64,000 bases of DNA from Rhynchopus sp. YZ270_cl-10. Its lineage: Eukaryota > Euglenozoa > Diplonemea > Diplonemida > Diplonemidae. The notes under the pieces were generated by a model. That model was not told the DNA's origin and did not search any database. It saw only the letters and a program-made list of their open reading frames with translations. A program made the position numbers and the translations under genes. The DNA lies in NCBI GenBank assembly GCA_964035575.1, contig OZ037887.1, positions 124,001 to 188,000 of the forward strand, written 5' to 3'. Position 1 is the stretch's first letter, and each line of letters starts with the position of its first letter. Positions 11,094-21,551 of this stretch are shown piece by piece.

Positions 11094-12432
11094 AAGATGT
11101 CAAAACAAAAGCTAAAACACAGAAATCTGAAGGTGCAGACCTGCCACAAGTCCAGATGATGAATGCTTCTTCCACAAATACATGCGAGGGGGGCTTTTGG
11201 GTAATAAACAAAAGAAACAAATCTCTTCCCATAACAACAAAAGTGCACAACGCAGCAAAAACAGGGGGGATGTCTGGGGACAAAAACAGGTTTCTGTATT
11301 GGGGTAGGGTGAAAGATGGAGGAAAACGCAGCACAACCCCAGTTGGAGCAAAAGACTGTTTTCTGATCAAAGAAGGGAAAGTGTATAAACCTGTGACACA
11401 CACCGGACACATTTTGCAATGTCCCCCGACGGGTTTCACGAGTGGGTTTGTCTTCACTTCGAAGTTCAAAACGGAAGGAAATGCTGTTATTCGCTTTGCA
11501 CATCACGTGTGTTGGGTGGTGCTGTGCTTATATTTGACAAGAAGCGATTTAAAATCTTGTCACAGCTGTACACCAAAGCAATACAAAGACTTCCTTCATG
11601 ACAACCATTCGGAAAGGCCTTACTGTATACCCTTGAGGGGAACATACAGATCGCAAAGAGCTACTGTACAATACTGTACAAACAGGTGGTGATGGCAAAA
11701 CTAAAGAAAGTGTTTCGTATGCATTCAATAAATTGAGAGCATAGGTATAGGGATCAACAAAAATGTTCCCAACTAAAAAAAAAAATATCAATTTCATGTA
11801 CTTTCCATTGAAAGAAGAGAAGCACAAGGACGTTTAAAAACGAAATATAGAGTGTAGGGACAAAATCAAAAAAATTTCTGTGAATAATTTGTGTCGTGTT
11901 GTGTCGCTTTCACCAAAAATTCGGGCACACTCAGATACGTTTTCATTTCCTCCCCTACAACCTTTGCAAGTCAGTTGTTTCAAAAAAAAAAAAAGGGGGT
12001 GCTTCTTCTGAGAGAGCTGCTTGGACCAGCTGCTTGTGGTATTTTCGCTACAAATCGTTCACTAGAGTGGTACACTGCTTGAAGGAACCAAGAGATCCCT
12101 CCAAGGTGGATGTCCTCTCGCGAACGGGCAGGAAAGCAACACACCAGTGGGCACATAGCTGTTGTCGTTTCTATTTCGCATTGTCAAAAAGAAGACATCT
12201 GAAAAGAAAACAAAAAGGGGATTGAAATAAGTGGGTGGGTGGAATGTGTCGAGCAGGGAAAAGGGACGGCATGTCATGAGCAAGGATACGAGGTTTGTGA
12301 CCCTACATTGTGTTGTTTGTCGCAACACAAAAGATAAAGGGTTGGGCACACAGGACCCCATCCAATGACCAAGGGAAGCGCGTGCTGGTCAAGTTACTGA
12401 CTATTTGTGCAAGTGCGCTTCTCTCGGAATAG

Positions 12433-12668
12433 CCGTCACCTCACAAAGTTCTGCTGATGATCAACAGAACTTATTGAAAACAGAAGGGGGGGAAAAAAGG
12501 GGGAAAAAATAATTCTGTTGAGTGGAACTCTGACCACGCTTGGGGGTGCATTCTTCTCTCCGCAGGGCCACGAGAAGGAGCTTTGCAGGAGTTTTAGCAC
12601 CAAAAGATAAGTTTTTATGGAACTATCAACAGAAGTTTTTCAAAACTCAAAATCCTGGCGGCGGGGCT
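12433..12668. mobile_element. 236-bp insertion with 7-bp flanking duplication
   Basis: Present only in this unit. Flanks read GGAATAG on both sides (12426-12432 and 12669-12675), while the sister units at about 5017, 8600 and 15930 have one GGAATAG followed directly by ACATC. The insert starts CCGTCACCTCACAAAGTTCT and ends GGCGGCGGGGCT. It contains a small hairpin around 12451-12473. Ends show no clear inverted repeat, so the class is unknown. Confidence 0.7.
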
Positions 12669-12806
12669 GGAATAGACATCAAAAAAAAGGGGGGAAAAGG
12701 AAAAGGAAAAATAAAAACAAACAAAAACAAAAAAGTTAGTTGTCTCTTTGTTGTTGTTCGTTTGCTGCACTGAAGCATCTACGTGTAAGGTTTTACCATA
12801 TTACGT

Positions 12807-13985
12807 TCAACGGACCCACACATTCAGCCCCTGGTTGGTGCGTCCGTATGTGCCGTGAGGGCGGTCCTGGAGTGTCCTACCCTCACCGTACAAGATCGTG
12901 GTTCTGCCAGCATGCCAGTGGTCGTAGATCGAGATCCAGGGGTCCTCAGGGTTGGTAGCACGGTTGTACCACCTGGCTTGGTACGGGGTGCTGCTGATGC
13001 TGCTCTCAATGATCGTGCGTTTCGCGTTTGAGTACAAGCTTCCAATGGCTTGCGACTTGTCTGTGATCAGATAGTGCTTGCAGTTACCAGTGGCAAAGAG
13101 GAACTGGGTGAAGGTGCCCGCGTAGTTGACACTCCATCCAGGTGCAGTGGTGGCCGCCTCCTCAAGGTCTGCAGGCTTTGTGCCGTACGGTGTGGCAGAT
13201 CCCGCAGCGTTGTCGTTCACGGGGAAGAAGGTGTGGGAGTTCTCGGGCACGTGGCGCACAAGTCTCCACCCACCACCGGCCAGGTTTGCACACGTCACGC
13301 TTCCCAGCGGCACTGCAGTCGCACAGGGGCCAGAGCACCCGCCCTGTGTGGGGCCGGCCACAATGCATGTGTTCAGCCCACACTGTCCTCCCTTCAGGTT
13401 GCAGAAGTCAAGGTTCACGGGGTCTCCGCACACTGCGCTGGAGGGGCAGTCAGTTGCAGCAGTCTGGCTCACACCAAACATCGCAAAGTCCACACCCGCA
13501 TCCAGCGCAATGGTCGTTGTCCCAGCAGGAACCGTCTTCACGAACGCAGTCATGTGGTGGCGTGCGTTCGCTGTCGTGGATGGGAGGTGGAACGCAGGAG
13601 CACAGCGCGACCTCACGAACTCGTCCACCACCAGCGACGTTGGGAGTCCACCCTTGTTCGATGCACATGGGCTGCACTCGTACATGAAGACAACAATGTT
13701 GCAGCCAAAAGCGCCGACACAGGTGAACTCGACAGACGATCCGCTCTCGAGGGCGTGGTTCTCCGCCACAGTGTACGCAAACGGTGCTGCCGTGTAGCGG
13801 TTGGGGAAGTCCTTGAAGGTGGACCCGGCAAGCGACGCCCACGCCGGCATGTTGTCTGCCATCAGACCCTGCACCTGCGGCACAGCTGCGCCACCTGCAG
13901 GCGGGAGGATCGTCACACTCGACAGCGTCTGGGCAGATGCCTGCATGAGTAGCATGCTTGCCACACACATTTGAATCTTCATCAT
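12807..13985 (-). CDS. Secreted Cys-rich protein, array copy 3
   Basis: 392 residues. Same architecture and start logic as copy 1. It carries the copy-1-type segment CPSSAVCG but a private variant just after it: GDPVNLDFCNLKG where all the others have GHPMNLDFCHMQG. The C-terminal loops are of the copy 1 type, except RATNPED at about 342-348, shared with copy 4. Its downstream flank is of the copy 1 type. Its spacer carries a 209-bp MITE (10378-10586) on the 5' side of copy 2 and a 236-bp insertion (12433-12668) on its own 3' side. Confidence 0.88.
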   Translation of the reverse strand: MMKIQMCVASMLLMQASAQTLSSVTILPPAGGAAVPQVQGLMADNMPAWASLAGSTFKDFPNRYTAAPFAYTVAENHALESGSSVEFTCVGAFGCNIVVFMYECSPCASNKGGLPTSLVVDEFVRSRCAPAFHLPSTTANARHHMTAFVKTVPAGTTTIALDAGVDFAMFGVSQTAATDCPSSAVCGDPVNLDFCNLKGGQCGLNTCIVAGPTQGGCSGPCATAVPLGSVTCANLAGGGWRLVRHVPENSHTFFPVNDNAAGSATPYGTKPADLEEAATTAPGWSVNYAGTFTQFLFATGNCKHYLITDKSQAIGSLYSNAKRTIIESSISSTPYQARWYNRATNPEDPWISIYDHWHAGRTTILYGEGRTLQDRPHGTYGRTNQGLNVWVR

Positions 13986-14773
13986 GGGAAACCTTTTCTT
14001 CAATGGAGTCTGTGTGTTGGTGTTGGTGGTTGGGGACAGAGAGAGCACGGCGTTCGCCCCGGAGCAAAAAAATATTTCGTCGCTCAGTGAGGGGGGGAAT
14101 TGATGAAATTCTCCTTCTTTGCTGGTTTTAGGAACAGGAAAGGAATGTTCAGCTGTGATAGCACTTTGTGCATCTCATTCTGCACACCTGGGTGGAATTT
14201 TGTTGTACGGTCTTGTACACGCCTGCACGGTCCACCAGAACAGATGATGGTCGATTGCTGCGGTGACGTCCAGCAGAGATCTCTGCATGTTGACTACTAG
14301 TTGTGGAAAAGGGAGGAAGGGGTGGTAAAAAGAGAGAGGGAGAGGAGAGGTCGCTTGTATCTTGATGAGTACCGGGGGAAGGGGAAGGGGGTGGTAATGT
14401 GTTTGTATCTCATCTGACAACCGCGCACTGACAAGCAGTGAAAAGATTGCACCTCAAATGGACAAAAGAGAAGAGAGAAACAAAAACAAAACAAAAAAAA
14501 AAAGCCCTTCTGAAACCAATGTGCCTCACGTGAACCACATGTCATCCGCAAAGACACTACGTTACTGGTAAATCAAAAGACAGCAACATAGAAACACACT
14601 TTACTGAACTTGGCTGATTTGTGTGAGTAGCACGTCAAGAGAGTCTCCAAGTGGATGTAATGTGCACAGGTTACCTCAAAACAGCCTTTGGACATGGCTT
14701 TGATACAAGGTGCCTGTGAGGAGCGAACGCAGACAAGGGAGCTGTGCTGGCGATGGCAATTGACAAAAAGTGG

Positions 14774-14869
14774 ACCTGAAATACAACAGCCTCTCGTGAA
14801 CAGCGTACCCTTGGTACGTCATCGGTGTAGGGGGTGGACCCCAACCATGCAGTCCTACATCCATTTCGG
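14774..14869 (+). repeat. F1 short dispersed repeat (array unit 4)
   Basis: Same position in its spacer as the other array copies. This spacer lacks a block of about 150 bp just downstream of F1 that the previous two spacers contain (7390-7540, 11195-11340). Confidence 0.8.
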
Positions 14870-16107
14870 AAGATGTCAAAACAAAAGCTAAAACATAGAA
14901 ATCTGAAGGTGCAGACCTGCCACAAGTGCAGATGATGAATGCTTCTTCCACAAATACATGCGAGGGGGGAATATGGGGAAAAACACAGCACATCACCCTA
15001 CTGGAGCAAAAGGCTGCTGTTTTCTGATCAAAGAAGGGAAAGTGTATAAACCCGTGACACACCGGACACATTTTGCAATGTCCCACGACGGGTTTCACGA
15101 GTGGGTTTGTCTTCACTTCGAAGTTCAGAACGGAAGGAAATGTTGTTGTTCGCTTTGCACATCACGTGTGTTGGGTGGTGCTGTGCTTATATTTGACAAG
15201 AAAAAATCTTGTCACAGCCGTACACCAAAGCAATACAAGGACTTCCTTCATGACAACCATTCGGAAAGGCCTCACTGTATAGCCTTGAGGGGAACATACA
15301 GATCGCAAAGAGCTACTGTACAATACTGTACAAACAGGTGGTGATGGCAAAACTAAAGAAAGTATTTCGTATGCATTCAATAAATTGAGAGCATAGGTAT
15401 AGGGATCAACAAAAATGTTCCCAACTAAAAAAAAAAAAAAAAAAAAAATCAATTTCACCTACTTTCCAGTCAAAGAAGAGAAATCACAAGGACGTTTAAA
15501 AACGATAAAAAAAGGGGCGCTTCTTGGACCAGCTGCTTGTGGTATTTTCGCTTCAAATCGTTCACTAGAGTAGTGCACTGCTTGAAGGAACCAAGAGATC
15601 CCTCCAAGGTGGATGTCCTCTCGCGAACGGGCAGGAAAGCAACACACCAGTGGGCACATAGCTGTTGTCGTTTCTATTTCGCATTGTCAAAAAGATAACG
15701 GAAAAGAAAACAAAAAGGGGATTGAAATAAGTGGGTGGGTGGAGTATGTGGAGCGAAGTGGAAAGGGATGTCACGAGCCCACATGGATGCGAGGTTTGTT
15801 ACCCAATATTGTGTTGTTTGTCGTAACACAACAGGATAAAGGGTTGGGCACACAGGGACCCCATCCAATGACCAAGGGAATCGCGTGCTGGTCAAGTTAC
15901 TGACTATTTGTGCAAGTGCGCTTCTCTCGGAATAGACATCAAAAAAAAAAGGGGGTGGGGAGGGATGTTGGGGAAATTATCATATTATTGTGCTCTGTCA
16001 CCCAAGCACTCAAATATGAGAACATGAAACACGTGCAGGCGGGACACTTGGTTCAAATAAGTACGTTAGTAAACATCCGCCATCAAAAGGTTTTTACCAT
16101 ATTACGT

Positions 16108-17286
16108 TCAACGGACCCACACGTTCAGCCCCTGGTTGGTGCGTCCGTATGTGCCGTGAGGGCGGTCCTGGAGTGTCCTACCCTCACCGTACAAGATCGT
16201 GGTTCTGCCAGCATGCCAGTGGTCGTAGATCGAGATCCAGGGGTCCTCAGGGTTGGTAGCACGGTTGTACCACCTGGCTTGGTACGGGGTGCTGCTGATG
16301 CTGCTCTCAATGATCGTGCGTTTCGCGTTTGAGTACAAGCTTCCAATGGCTTGCGACTTGTCTGTGATCAGATAGTGCTTGCAGTTACCAGTGGCAAAGA
16401 GGAACTGGGTGAAGGTGCCCGCGTAGTTGACACTCCATCCAGGTGCAGTGGTGGCCGCCTCCTCAAGGTCTGCAGGCTTTGTGCCGTACGGTGTGGCAGA
16501 TCCCGCAGCGTTGTCGTTCACGGGGAAGAAGGTGTGGGAGTTCTCGGGCACGTGGCGCACAAGTCTCCACCCACCACCGGCCAGGTTTGCACACGTCACG
16601 CTTCCCAGCGGCACTGCAGTCGCACACGGGCCAGAGCACCCGCCCTGTGTTGGGCCGGCCACAATGCATGTGTTCAGCCCACACTGTCCTCCCTGCATGT
16701 GGCAGAAGTCGAGGTTCATGGGGTGGCCGCACAGTGCGCAAGTGGGGCAGTCAATTGCAGCAGTCTGGCTCACACCAAACATCGCAAAGTCCACACCCGC
16801 ATCCAGCGCAATGGTCGTTGTCCCAGCAGGAACCGTCTTCACGAACGCAGTCATGTGGTGGCGTGCGTTCGCTGTCGTGGATGGGAGGTGGAACGCAGGA
16901 GCACAGCGCGACCTCACGAACTCGTCCACCACCAGCGACGTTGGGAGTCCACCCTTGTTCGATGCACATGGGCTGCACTCGTACATGAAGACAACAATGT
17001 TGCAGCCAAAAGCGCCGACACAGGTGAACTCGACAGACGATCCGCTCTCGAGGGCGTGGTTCTCCGCCACAGTGTACGCAAACGGTGCTGCCGTGTAGCG
17101 GTTGGGGAAGTCCTTGAAGGTGGACCCGGCAAGCGACGCCCACGCCGGCATGTTGTCTGCCATCAGACCCTGCACCTGCGGCACAGCTGCGCCACCTGCA
17201 GGCGGGAGGATCGTCACACTCGACAGCGTCTGGGCAGATGCCTGCATGAGTAGCATGCTTGCCACACACATTTGAATCTTCATCAT
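16108..17286 (-). CDS. Secreted Cys-rich protein, array copy 4 (mosaic)
   Basis: 392 residues. Same architecture as copy 1. It is a mosaic: the segment around 178-187 reads CPTCALCG like copy 2, while the C-terminal domain (VPENSHTFFPVNDN, RATNPED, GRTLQDRPHG) is like copies 1 and 3. Its 3' flank is of the copy 2 type. Two switches inside one gene fit gene conversion or unequal exchange. The frame is open upstream to 17490, but that extension is not shared with the other copies and precedes the signal peptide. Array homology stops near 17347, so its promoter-side sequence is unlike that of the other three. Confidence 0.87.
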   Translation of the reverse strand: MMKIQMCVASMLLMQASAQTLSSVTILPPAGGAAVPQVQGLMADNMPAWASLAGSTFKDFPNRYTAAPFAYTVAENHALESGSSVEFTCVGAFGCNIVVFMYECSPCASNKGGLPTSLVVDEFVRSRCAPAFHLPSTTANARHHMTAFVKTVPAGTTTIALDAGVDFAMFGVSQTAAIDCPTCALCGHPMNLDFCHMQGGQCGLNTCIVAGPTQGGCSGPCATAVPLGSVTCANLAGGGWRLVRHVPENSHTFFPVNDNAAGSATPYGTKPADLEEAATTAPGWSVNYAGTFTQFLFATGNCKHYLITDKSQAIGSLYSNAKRTIIESSISSTPYQARWYNRATNPEDPWISIYDHWHAGRTTILYGEGRTLQDRPHGTYGRTNQGLNVWVR

Positions 17287-17347
17287 GGGAAACCTTTTCT
17301 TCAATGGAGTCTGTGTGTTGGTGTTGGTGGTTGGGGACAGAGAGAGC

Positions 17348-19194
17348 AGGGTTTTAAAAAAAAATATGTTGCAGCACTTTTTTGTCTGGTGCTGGATGAC
17401 AGATGCATTGGTGGCAGAACAGCGCAAGGCACTCCAACACCTCAACGGAAAGCGAGAATCGTGAAGCCGGCAGCGCAAACAGTGAACCACAAGAGCAATG
17501 TATCTGCGACTGCAGGCATCAGACAGAGGTTATCGAACTGCGTTGGGCTACTCCATTGACAAAACGGTGAAAGAGAGAAAGGTGGCTAAGAGGGGGAGTC
17601 TGTATTTTGCTTTGAATTCTCGTTTTGTGGTTTTTGTGTAGACCACAGAAGATGTGGCTCTTCTCATCAAAACAACATTGTTATTTTTTCCCCGCATTTT
17701 TTCCCTCTATTTTTTTTATGTCAAAACACACCATTGTAATCCCCTACGCAAGTAGCGACCACTAGACGATGACTGACAATTTGCAACTATTTTTATTTCT
17801 TCTTTATCATGTTGTCACGAAGAGAGCTAGAGAGAGGCGGACGTTGAAACGTCAGCACCCTTATCCCATGTCTTTTCATTTCCCAACCCAATAAGCGAAG
17901 ATGCACGGGGTACATACAGTAGTACAAAAAAGAATAATAGCGGGGTAACACAGCCCTTCTGAGAGTTTTGAAAATCTCAAAAATCCATCTTATCCCTCCT
18001 ATGTTTCTTGCATCACTGTAATATTATCTTTCGTAGAAAACACTGGGCCCTGAAATACATTTTTTTTTTTTTTTTTTTTTTTTTTTGCCAATATTTCCCC
18101 CATTATAACGTTTTGGGTGGAAAACGTTAAAAAAAGAAGATGGGGTAAAAATATTGGCATCGTATTTCCCTCGCCAAAGTGCATTACGTGAATACCCGAA
18201 TTTGTTGCATTTGGTTTTCCTAGGATTATTGTTTTTTTTTTCTTTTTCCTTTTCACATCTAATTTTGTTGAACGTGCGTAGAACTGTAAACCTCTAACGC
18301 ATCTGTTCTGTTTTTGTGTTTTGTTGTTTTGTTGTTTTTTTTTTTTTTTTCCTTTTTTGTGTACCTTATGTTAGTGTAAATAAATTCAAGGGTGGGGGGG
18401 GAAAGAAGGATGGAAAATGCAAAACAAGATCAAAAATAGATGAATTACATTGTTTGTTTTCCCTCACGGAGTCCGCAAAAAAAAAAAATAATTACAGTGG
18501 AGCTTGCACAGATGGCAACTACACCATTCCAACAATTTTTCTCTTCGGCGCAGTGACTCTAGCATCCACCACAGCTCTCTGTAAGACTCTGGTGGAAGGA
18601 TCAACAATGAAACACACCAAAAAAAAAGGGGGGAATGATAAATCAGGTCTCGGAAAGACACATTCTTGAATGTGGTGTGGGTGTGGGGGTATGGGTGGGT
18701 GTGGGGGTGGGGAGGAAAATAAAATGTTCCGCAGATGAGTTTGAAGCCTCGCTTCTGCGCGCCTTTCACATTCGATCACAATCGTTATCGTACGAAGTGA
18801 ACAAAATAACATTGATAACGTACGTACCAGGGTGGGGAGGGCAGGGGCACAGGTGTGGATGTGTTCGAGGGGGGGACCCCATGTGTGCTCAGATGGTGCG
18901 AGCGCATGGGGGAAGTAGAGACAGTGGTGTGGATATGGCTTTGTATGCTGGAGGGAATGGGAGGTTGTGTGGAAGGGAACCTGCGCCTGCCGGTCGCTGA
19001 TCGGTAAAGATTTGTATGTTTTTTTGGGGGGTTAAAAGCAAAATAATGGTTACAAAAAAACTTCTGTTCAGTCAATAAATGTGAACAAAAAGACTTCAAG
19101 ATGACATGCGCCTCGTGGGTGCATAGATTGCGTTCTTCTTGCCAAATTGACGGAAATGGAGTTGACACAAAATGCAGAATTTTGGTTTCCGCGT
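17348..19194. other. Intergenic spacer beyond the array
   Basis: No supported gene. Contents: a T run of about 26 at 18061-18086, a reverse-oriented F5 fragment at about 18497-18538, and a G-rich strand at 18666-18717 with several GGG runs. The sequence upstream of array copy 4 (17348-17560) is non-repetitive in this window but shows no gene. Confidence 0.6.
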
Positions 19195-20658
19195 TTATGC
19201 GCATGTCAGGGATGATCCGTTCTTTGTGCAGACATCTGGGTAATGTGCCTCGCCTCTGCTCCTGACGAAGAAGCATGCGATCAGTGCGGTGAAGATGACT
19301 CCGAGTGTCATGCCGGCTGCTAAGGCCATGCCGATGGCAAAGGTGAGTCTGTTGCCCTCGGAGAGGGGTTCTGTATCGACGAGGACTGGCATGGCCACAC
19401 CTGGTGCCACGGCGCTGATGGTTGTGTGCTCGAGGTGTGGCAGGGTGAGGCGCATGGCGTCGTTGATGCACTGAGTCGCACTGCGCAGCGCACAGCTCGA
19501 CATCTTGTAGCACCCCGTCGTCATTGCAGAGTTGCCCTGCATCTTCGCACACGCCCAGTACTGTGGCGGCTGGTCAAACCCACACTCCTTCACCTGCGAG
19601 ACACACTCCTTCAGGTCCGTCTTCAGCTTCTCCATTGCAGGCTTCGCTGTTGTGCAGTACAGTGCCTTCGATGCTGCGCAGACCGGATCAAACGTACGCT
19701 CATGGTACGCCCCGTGGTAGGTATAGTTGTACCGTGTGGTGAAGGTGTAGGTGTGCTCCTTGGTCTGCCTGCAGAGGGTGTCGAAGCTGCTGAGGCAGTC
19801 GACGTCTGTCAGCATGCCGGTGGGGATCAGCTCGGGGGTCACAAATTTGTAGTCAGCACACTGGTTGATGCCTTGGAGGGTGCATTTGAGCTGTGAGAGA
19901 CAGACGTCGACAGGCGTGTCGTGGCTGCAGAAGGTGGCACCGTTGAGGCAGGCGGCATGCGACTGTGTCACGCATTCGGGAGAAGCACTGCGCTTGAAGA
20001 CAGGCACAGCGTCGCTTGTGAAGAACGGGAACAGGCCCTTCTTCAAGCCGCAGTCGAACGTCGCACCAATAGCGCATGCAGAGCCCTCGATGTGGTGGCG
20101 TGACGCAGCACCCCACTGAAAGCGTCCACACGTCGTGCGTGCTGTGTGCTCCACGCAGTCGTTGAAGGGGCGGACGTTCACACCCGTCATCGTCGCCTCA
20201 GACTTCAGCTGGTCCACAGGCCACACGGCCTCCCCCATGCAGAGGTTGAACTGCGTCATCACACACCGCACCTGCTCCAGACACGAGTGTGTGTCCTTGC
20301 AGAAGGCCTCCCCCTCAGTAAACCCGCACGTCTTCATCTTCTCGTACAGACACTCGTACGTCGCCTTCGACTGTGTCGGTGTCGACAGCGCCTCCATCGA
20401 AAACACCTTCAGCTGCTTCGCTGTCGAGTACTCCTGCACACATGCAAGACTCTGGCGTGCTGCTATGTGTGTCTTGTCCAGGCAAGTCGGGCTCATCACA
20501 GATCCTCCACAGTTCCAGTCTGGTGAGGTGGGGTCGAGCCCCGCCGCCTGCATGGCAGCGGTCATGCACTCCGAGAGCACGTTGTCCTCGATGGGTGTGT
20601 GCACAGCTGACAGGACTGCTGTGGACAGCACACCCAGAAGCCCGCTCACCTGCGCCAT
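19195..20658 (-). CDS. Type I membrane Cys-rich protein, unknown family
   Basis: 487 residues from the chosen start. An N-terminal signal peptide (MAQVSGLLGVLSTAVLSA) is followed by a long ectodomain with dozens of spaced cysteines, including repeated units that combine CVxQ- or CLSQ-like and QC motifs. A single transmembrane helix follows about 30-50 residues before the end (within RLTFAIGMALAAGMTLGVIF and beyond), then a short tail of about 22 residues. This is the layout of a surface glycoprotein or receptor. I do not recognise the family. Longer frames are open to 20700 and 20877, but the latter runs through an F1 repeat. A pyrimidine tract ending in CACGCAG lies 24 nt before the ATG at 20658 and decides the start. 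Confidence 0.8.
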   Translation of the reverse strand: MAQVSGLLGVLSTAVLSAVHTPIEDNVLSECMTAAMQAAGLDPTSPDWNCGGSVMSPTCLDKTHIAARQSLACVQEYSTAKQLKVFSMEALSTPTQSKATYECLYEKMKTCGFTEGEAFCKDTHSCLEQVRCVMTQFNLCMGEAVWPVDQLKSEATMTGVNVRPFNDCVEHTARTTCGRFQWGAASRHHIEGSACAIGATFDCGLKKGLFPFFTSDAVPVFKRSASPECVTQSHAACLNGATFCSHDTPVDVCLSQLKCTLQGINQCADYKFVTPELIPTGMLTDVDCLSSFDTLCRQTKEHTYTFTTRYNYTYHGAYHERTFDPVCAASKALYCTTAKPAMEKLKTDLKECVSQVKECGFDQPPQYWACAKMQGNSAMTTGCYKMSSCALRSATQCINDAMRLTLPHLEHTTISAVAPGVAMPVLVDTEPLSEGNRLTFAIGMALAAGMTLGVIFTALIACFFVRSRGEAHYPDVCTKNGSSLTCA

Positions 20659-20750
20659 TGTTCGCAACGTGTGTTTGACACACTGCGTGGTGGAGGACAT
20701 GGGGAGAAAGGGGGTGGTGGCCAAAGCTTGAAGAAACCCACATAACTTCA

Positions 20751-20861
20751 CTTGAAATACAACAGCCCTCTCATGAACAGCAAATACCTTAGGTACATGA
20801 CCGGTGCACCGGGTGCCCCTACCATGCAGTACTACATCCACTTCGTTACATCTGATATGCC
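20751..20861 (+). repeat. F1 short dispersed repeat
   Basis: Runs from CTTGAAATACAACAGCCCTC through GGTACATGACCGGTGCACCG to TCTGATATGCC. It lies directly upstream of the membrane protein gene and is followed by F2 (about 20905) and F8 (about 20994), giving one of the best preserved F1-F2-F8 series. Confidence 0.8.
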
Positions 20862-20904
20862 CTACTCCCGCTTCCACTCACCGGTCGGGGGAAAGGAAAT
20901 GTAA

Positions 20905-20945
20905 GATGAACCTCAACCTCTCGCGATTAGTCACCCTTACAGCTA
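20905..20945 (+). repeat. F2 short dispersed repeat family (representative)
   Basis: Consensus starts AAGATGAACCTAAGCCTCTC and continues GCGCTTAGTCACCTTGA; CTAAGC pairs with GCTTAG. Other copies start near 34659, 37271, 40609, 43771, 52672, 56256, 57824 and 61430. All are in the plus orientation, opposite to the genes, and they vary in how far the similarity extends. Confidence 0.75.
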
Positions 20946-21551
20946 GAAACGGTCAGTGGTTCAGGACAATCACGAAAGGAAGTGAAATGCTCGCTATTGA
21001 CACAACCACCCTCAACTGACCCACGATGCCATCCCACGATGAAAACGCAAAATGTGAAAGGGGGGTGCTTCAGGATTACTCAGTGATTTTTTGAGACGGT
21101 ACAAAAAAAGGGAAGAACTAATGAAAGGCAAACGCGTCTCTTGTGCACATGCACACATATCTATACAAATAATAAACGCACACAGACACAAGGTTACGCA
21201 TCAAGAGAACTGAAGGAAACGTACTTTGCAGTTACCACCACACCCACCCACCAAGCTTTACCCGACCCAATGTCAGGGTCAATTTCCCACACAAAAAAAA
21301 GTCACACCAAAACAAAAACGCCAGACTAAACACAACCATCCACGGTAGCAGCCCACAACACTACACCAACAGACTTAAGGGAGAGCCGTTGGTAAGATAA
21401 AAAGGCCCCCTCTTTTCGCCACCCACCTTTTTACTAAGGCATCCACCACCACCACCACCACATCTGATATACCACACCCCTTTACCCAAAAGGGCGGCTT
21501 TGCACCTATACCCCCCAACTCCCACCCCTCCCCAATGCCCAAACCCTAATA

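Larger units (their letters stand above)
3663..17347 (-). repeat. Tandem array of four 3.3-4.0 kb gene units
   Basis: Four units each hold one secreted-protein gene (stops at 5135, 8771, 12807 and 16108) and a 1.5-2.6 kb spacer. Stop-to-stop distances are 3636, 4036 and 3301 bp. Left homology starts near 3663 (matching 6551 onward). Right homology ends near 17347, just beyond the 5' end of the last gene. Spacers share long stretches, including F1, F6 and a block at about 4600-4980 that recurs at 8180-8580, 12015-12425 and 15525-15935. Just downstream of the stops, genes 1 and 3 share one sequence (5060-5130, 12735-12800) and genes 2 and 4 another (8640-8760, 15975-16100). The array therefore looks like a duplicated dimer. 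Confidence 0.9.

Noticed and set aside
17287-17490. N-terminal extension of array copy 4
   Set aside because: It is not shared with other copies and lies before the signal peptide.
18666-18717. G-quadruplex regulatory element
   Set aside because: The G runs are there, but G tracts are common in all spacers here and nothing ties this one to a gene.
20659-20877. Longer N-terminus for the Cys-rich membrane protein
   Set aside because: The extension reads through F1 and precedes a strong acceptor-like CAG and the signal peptide.
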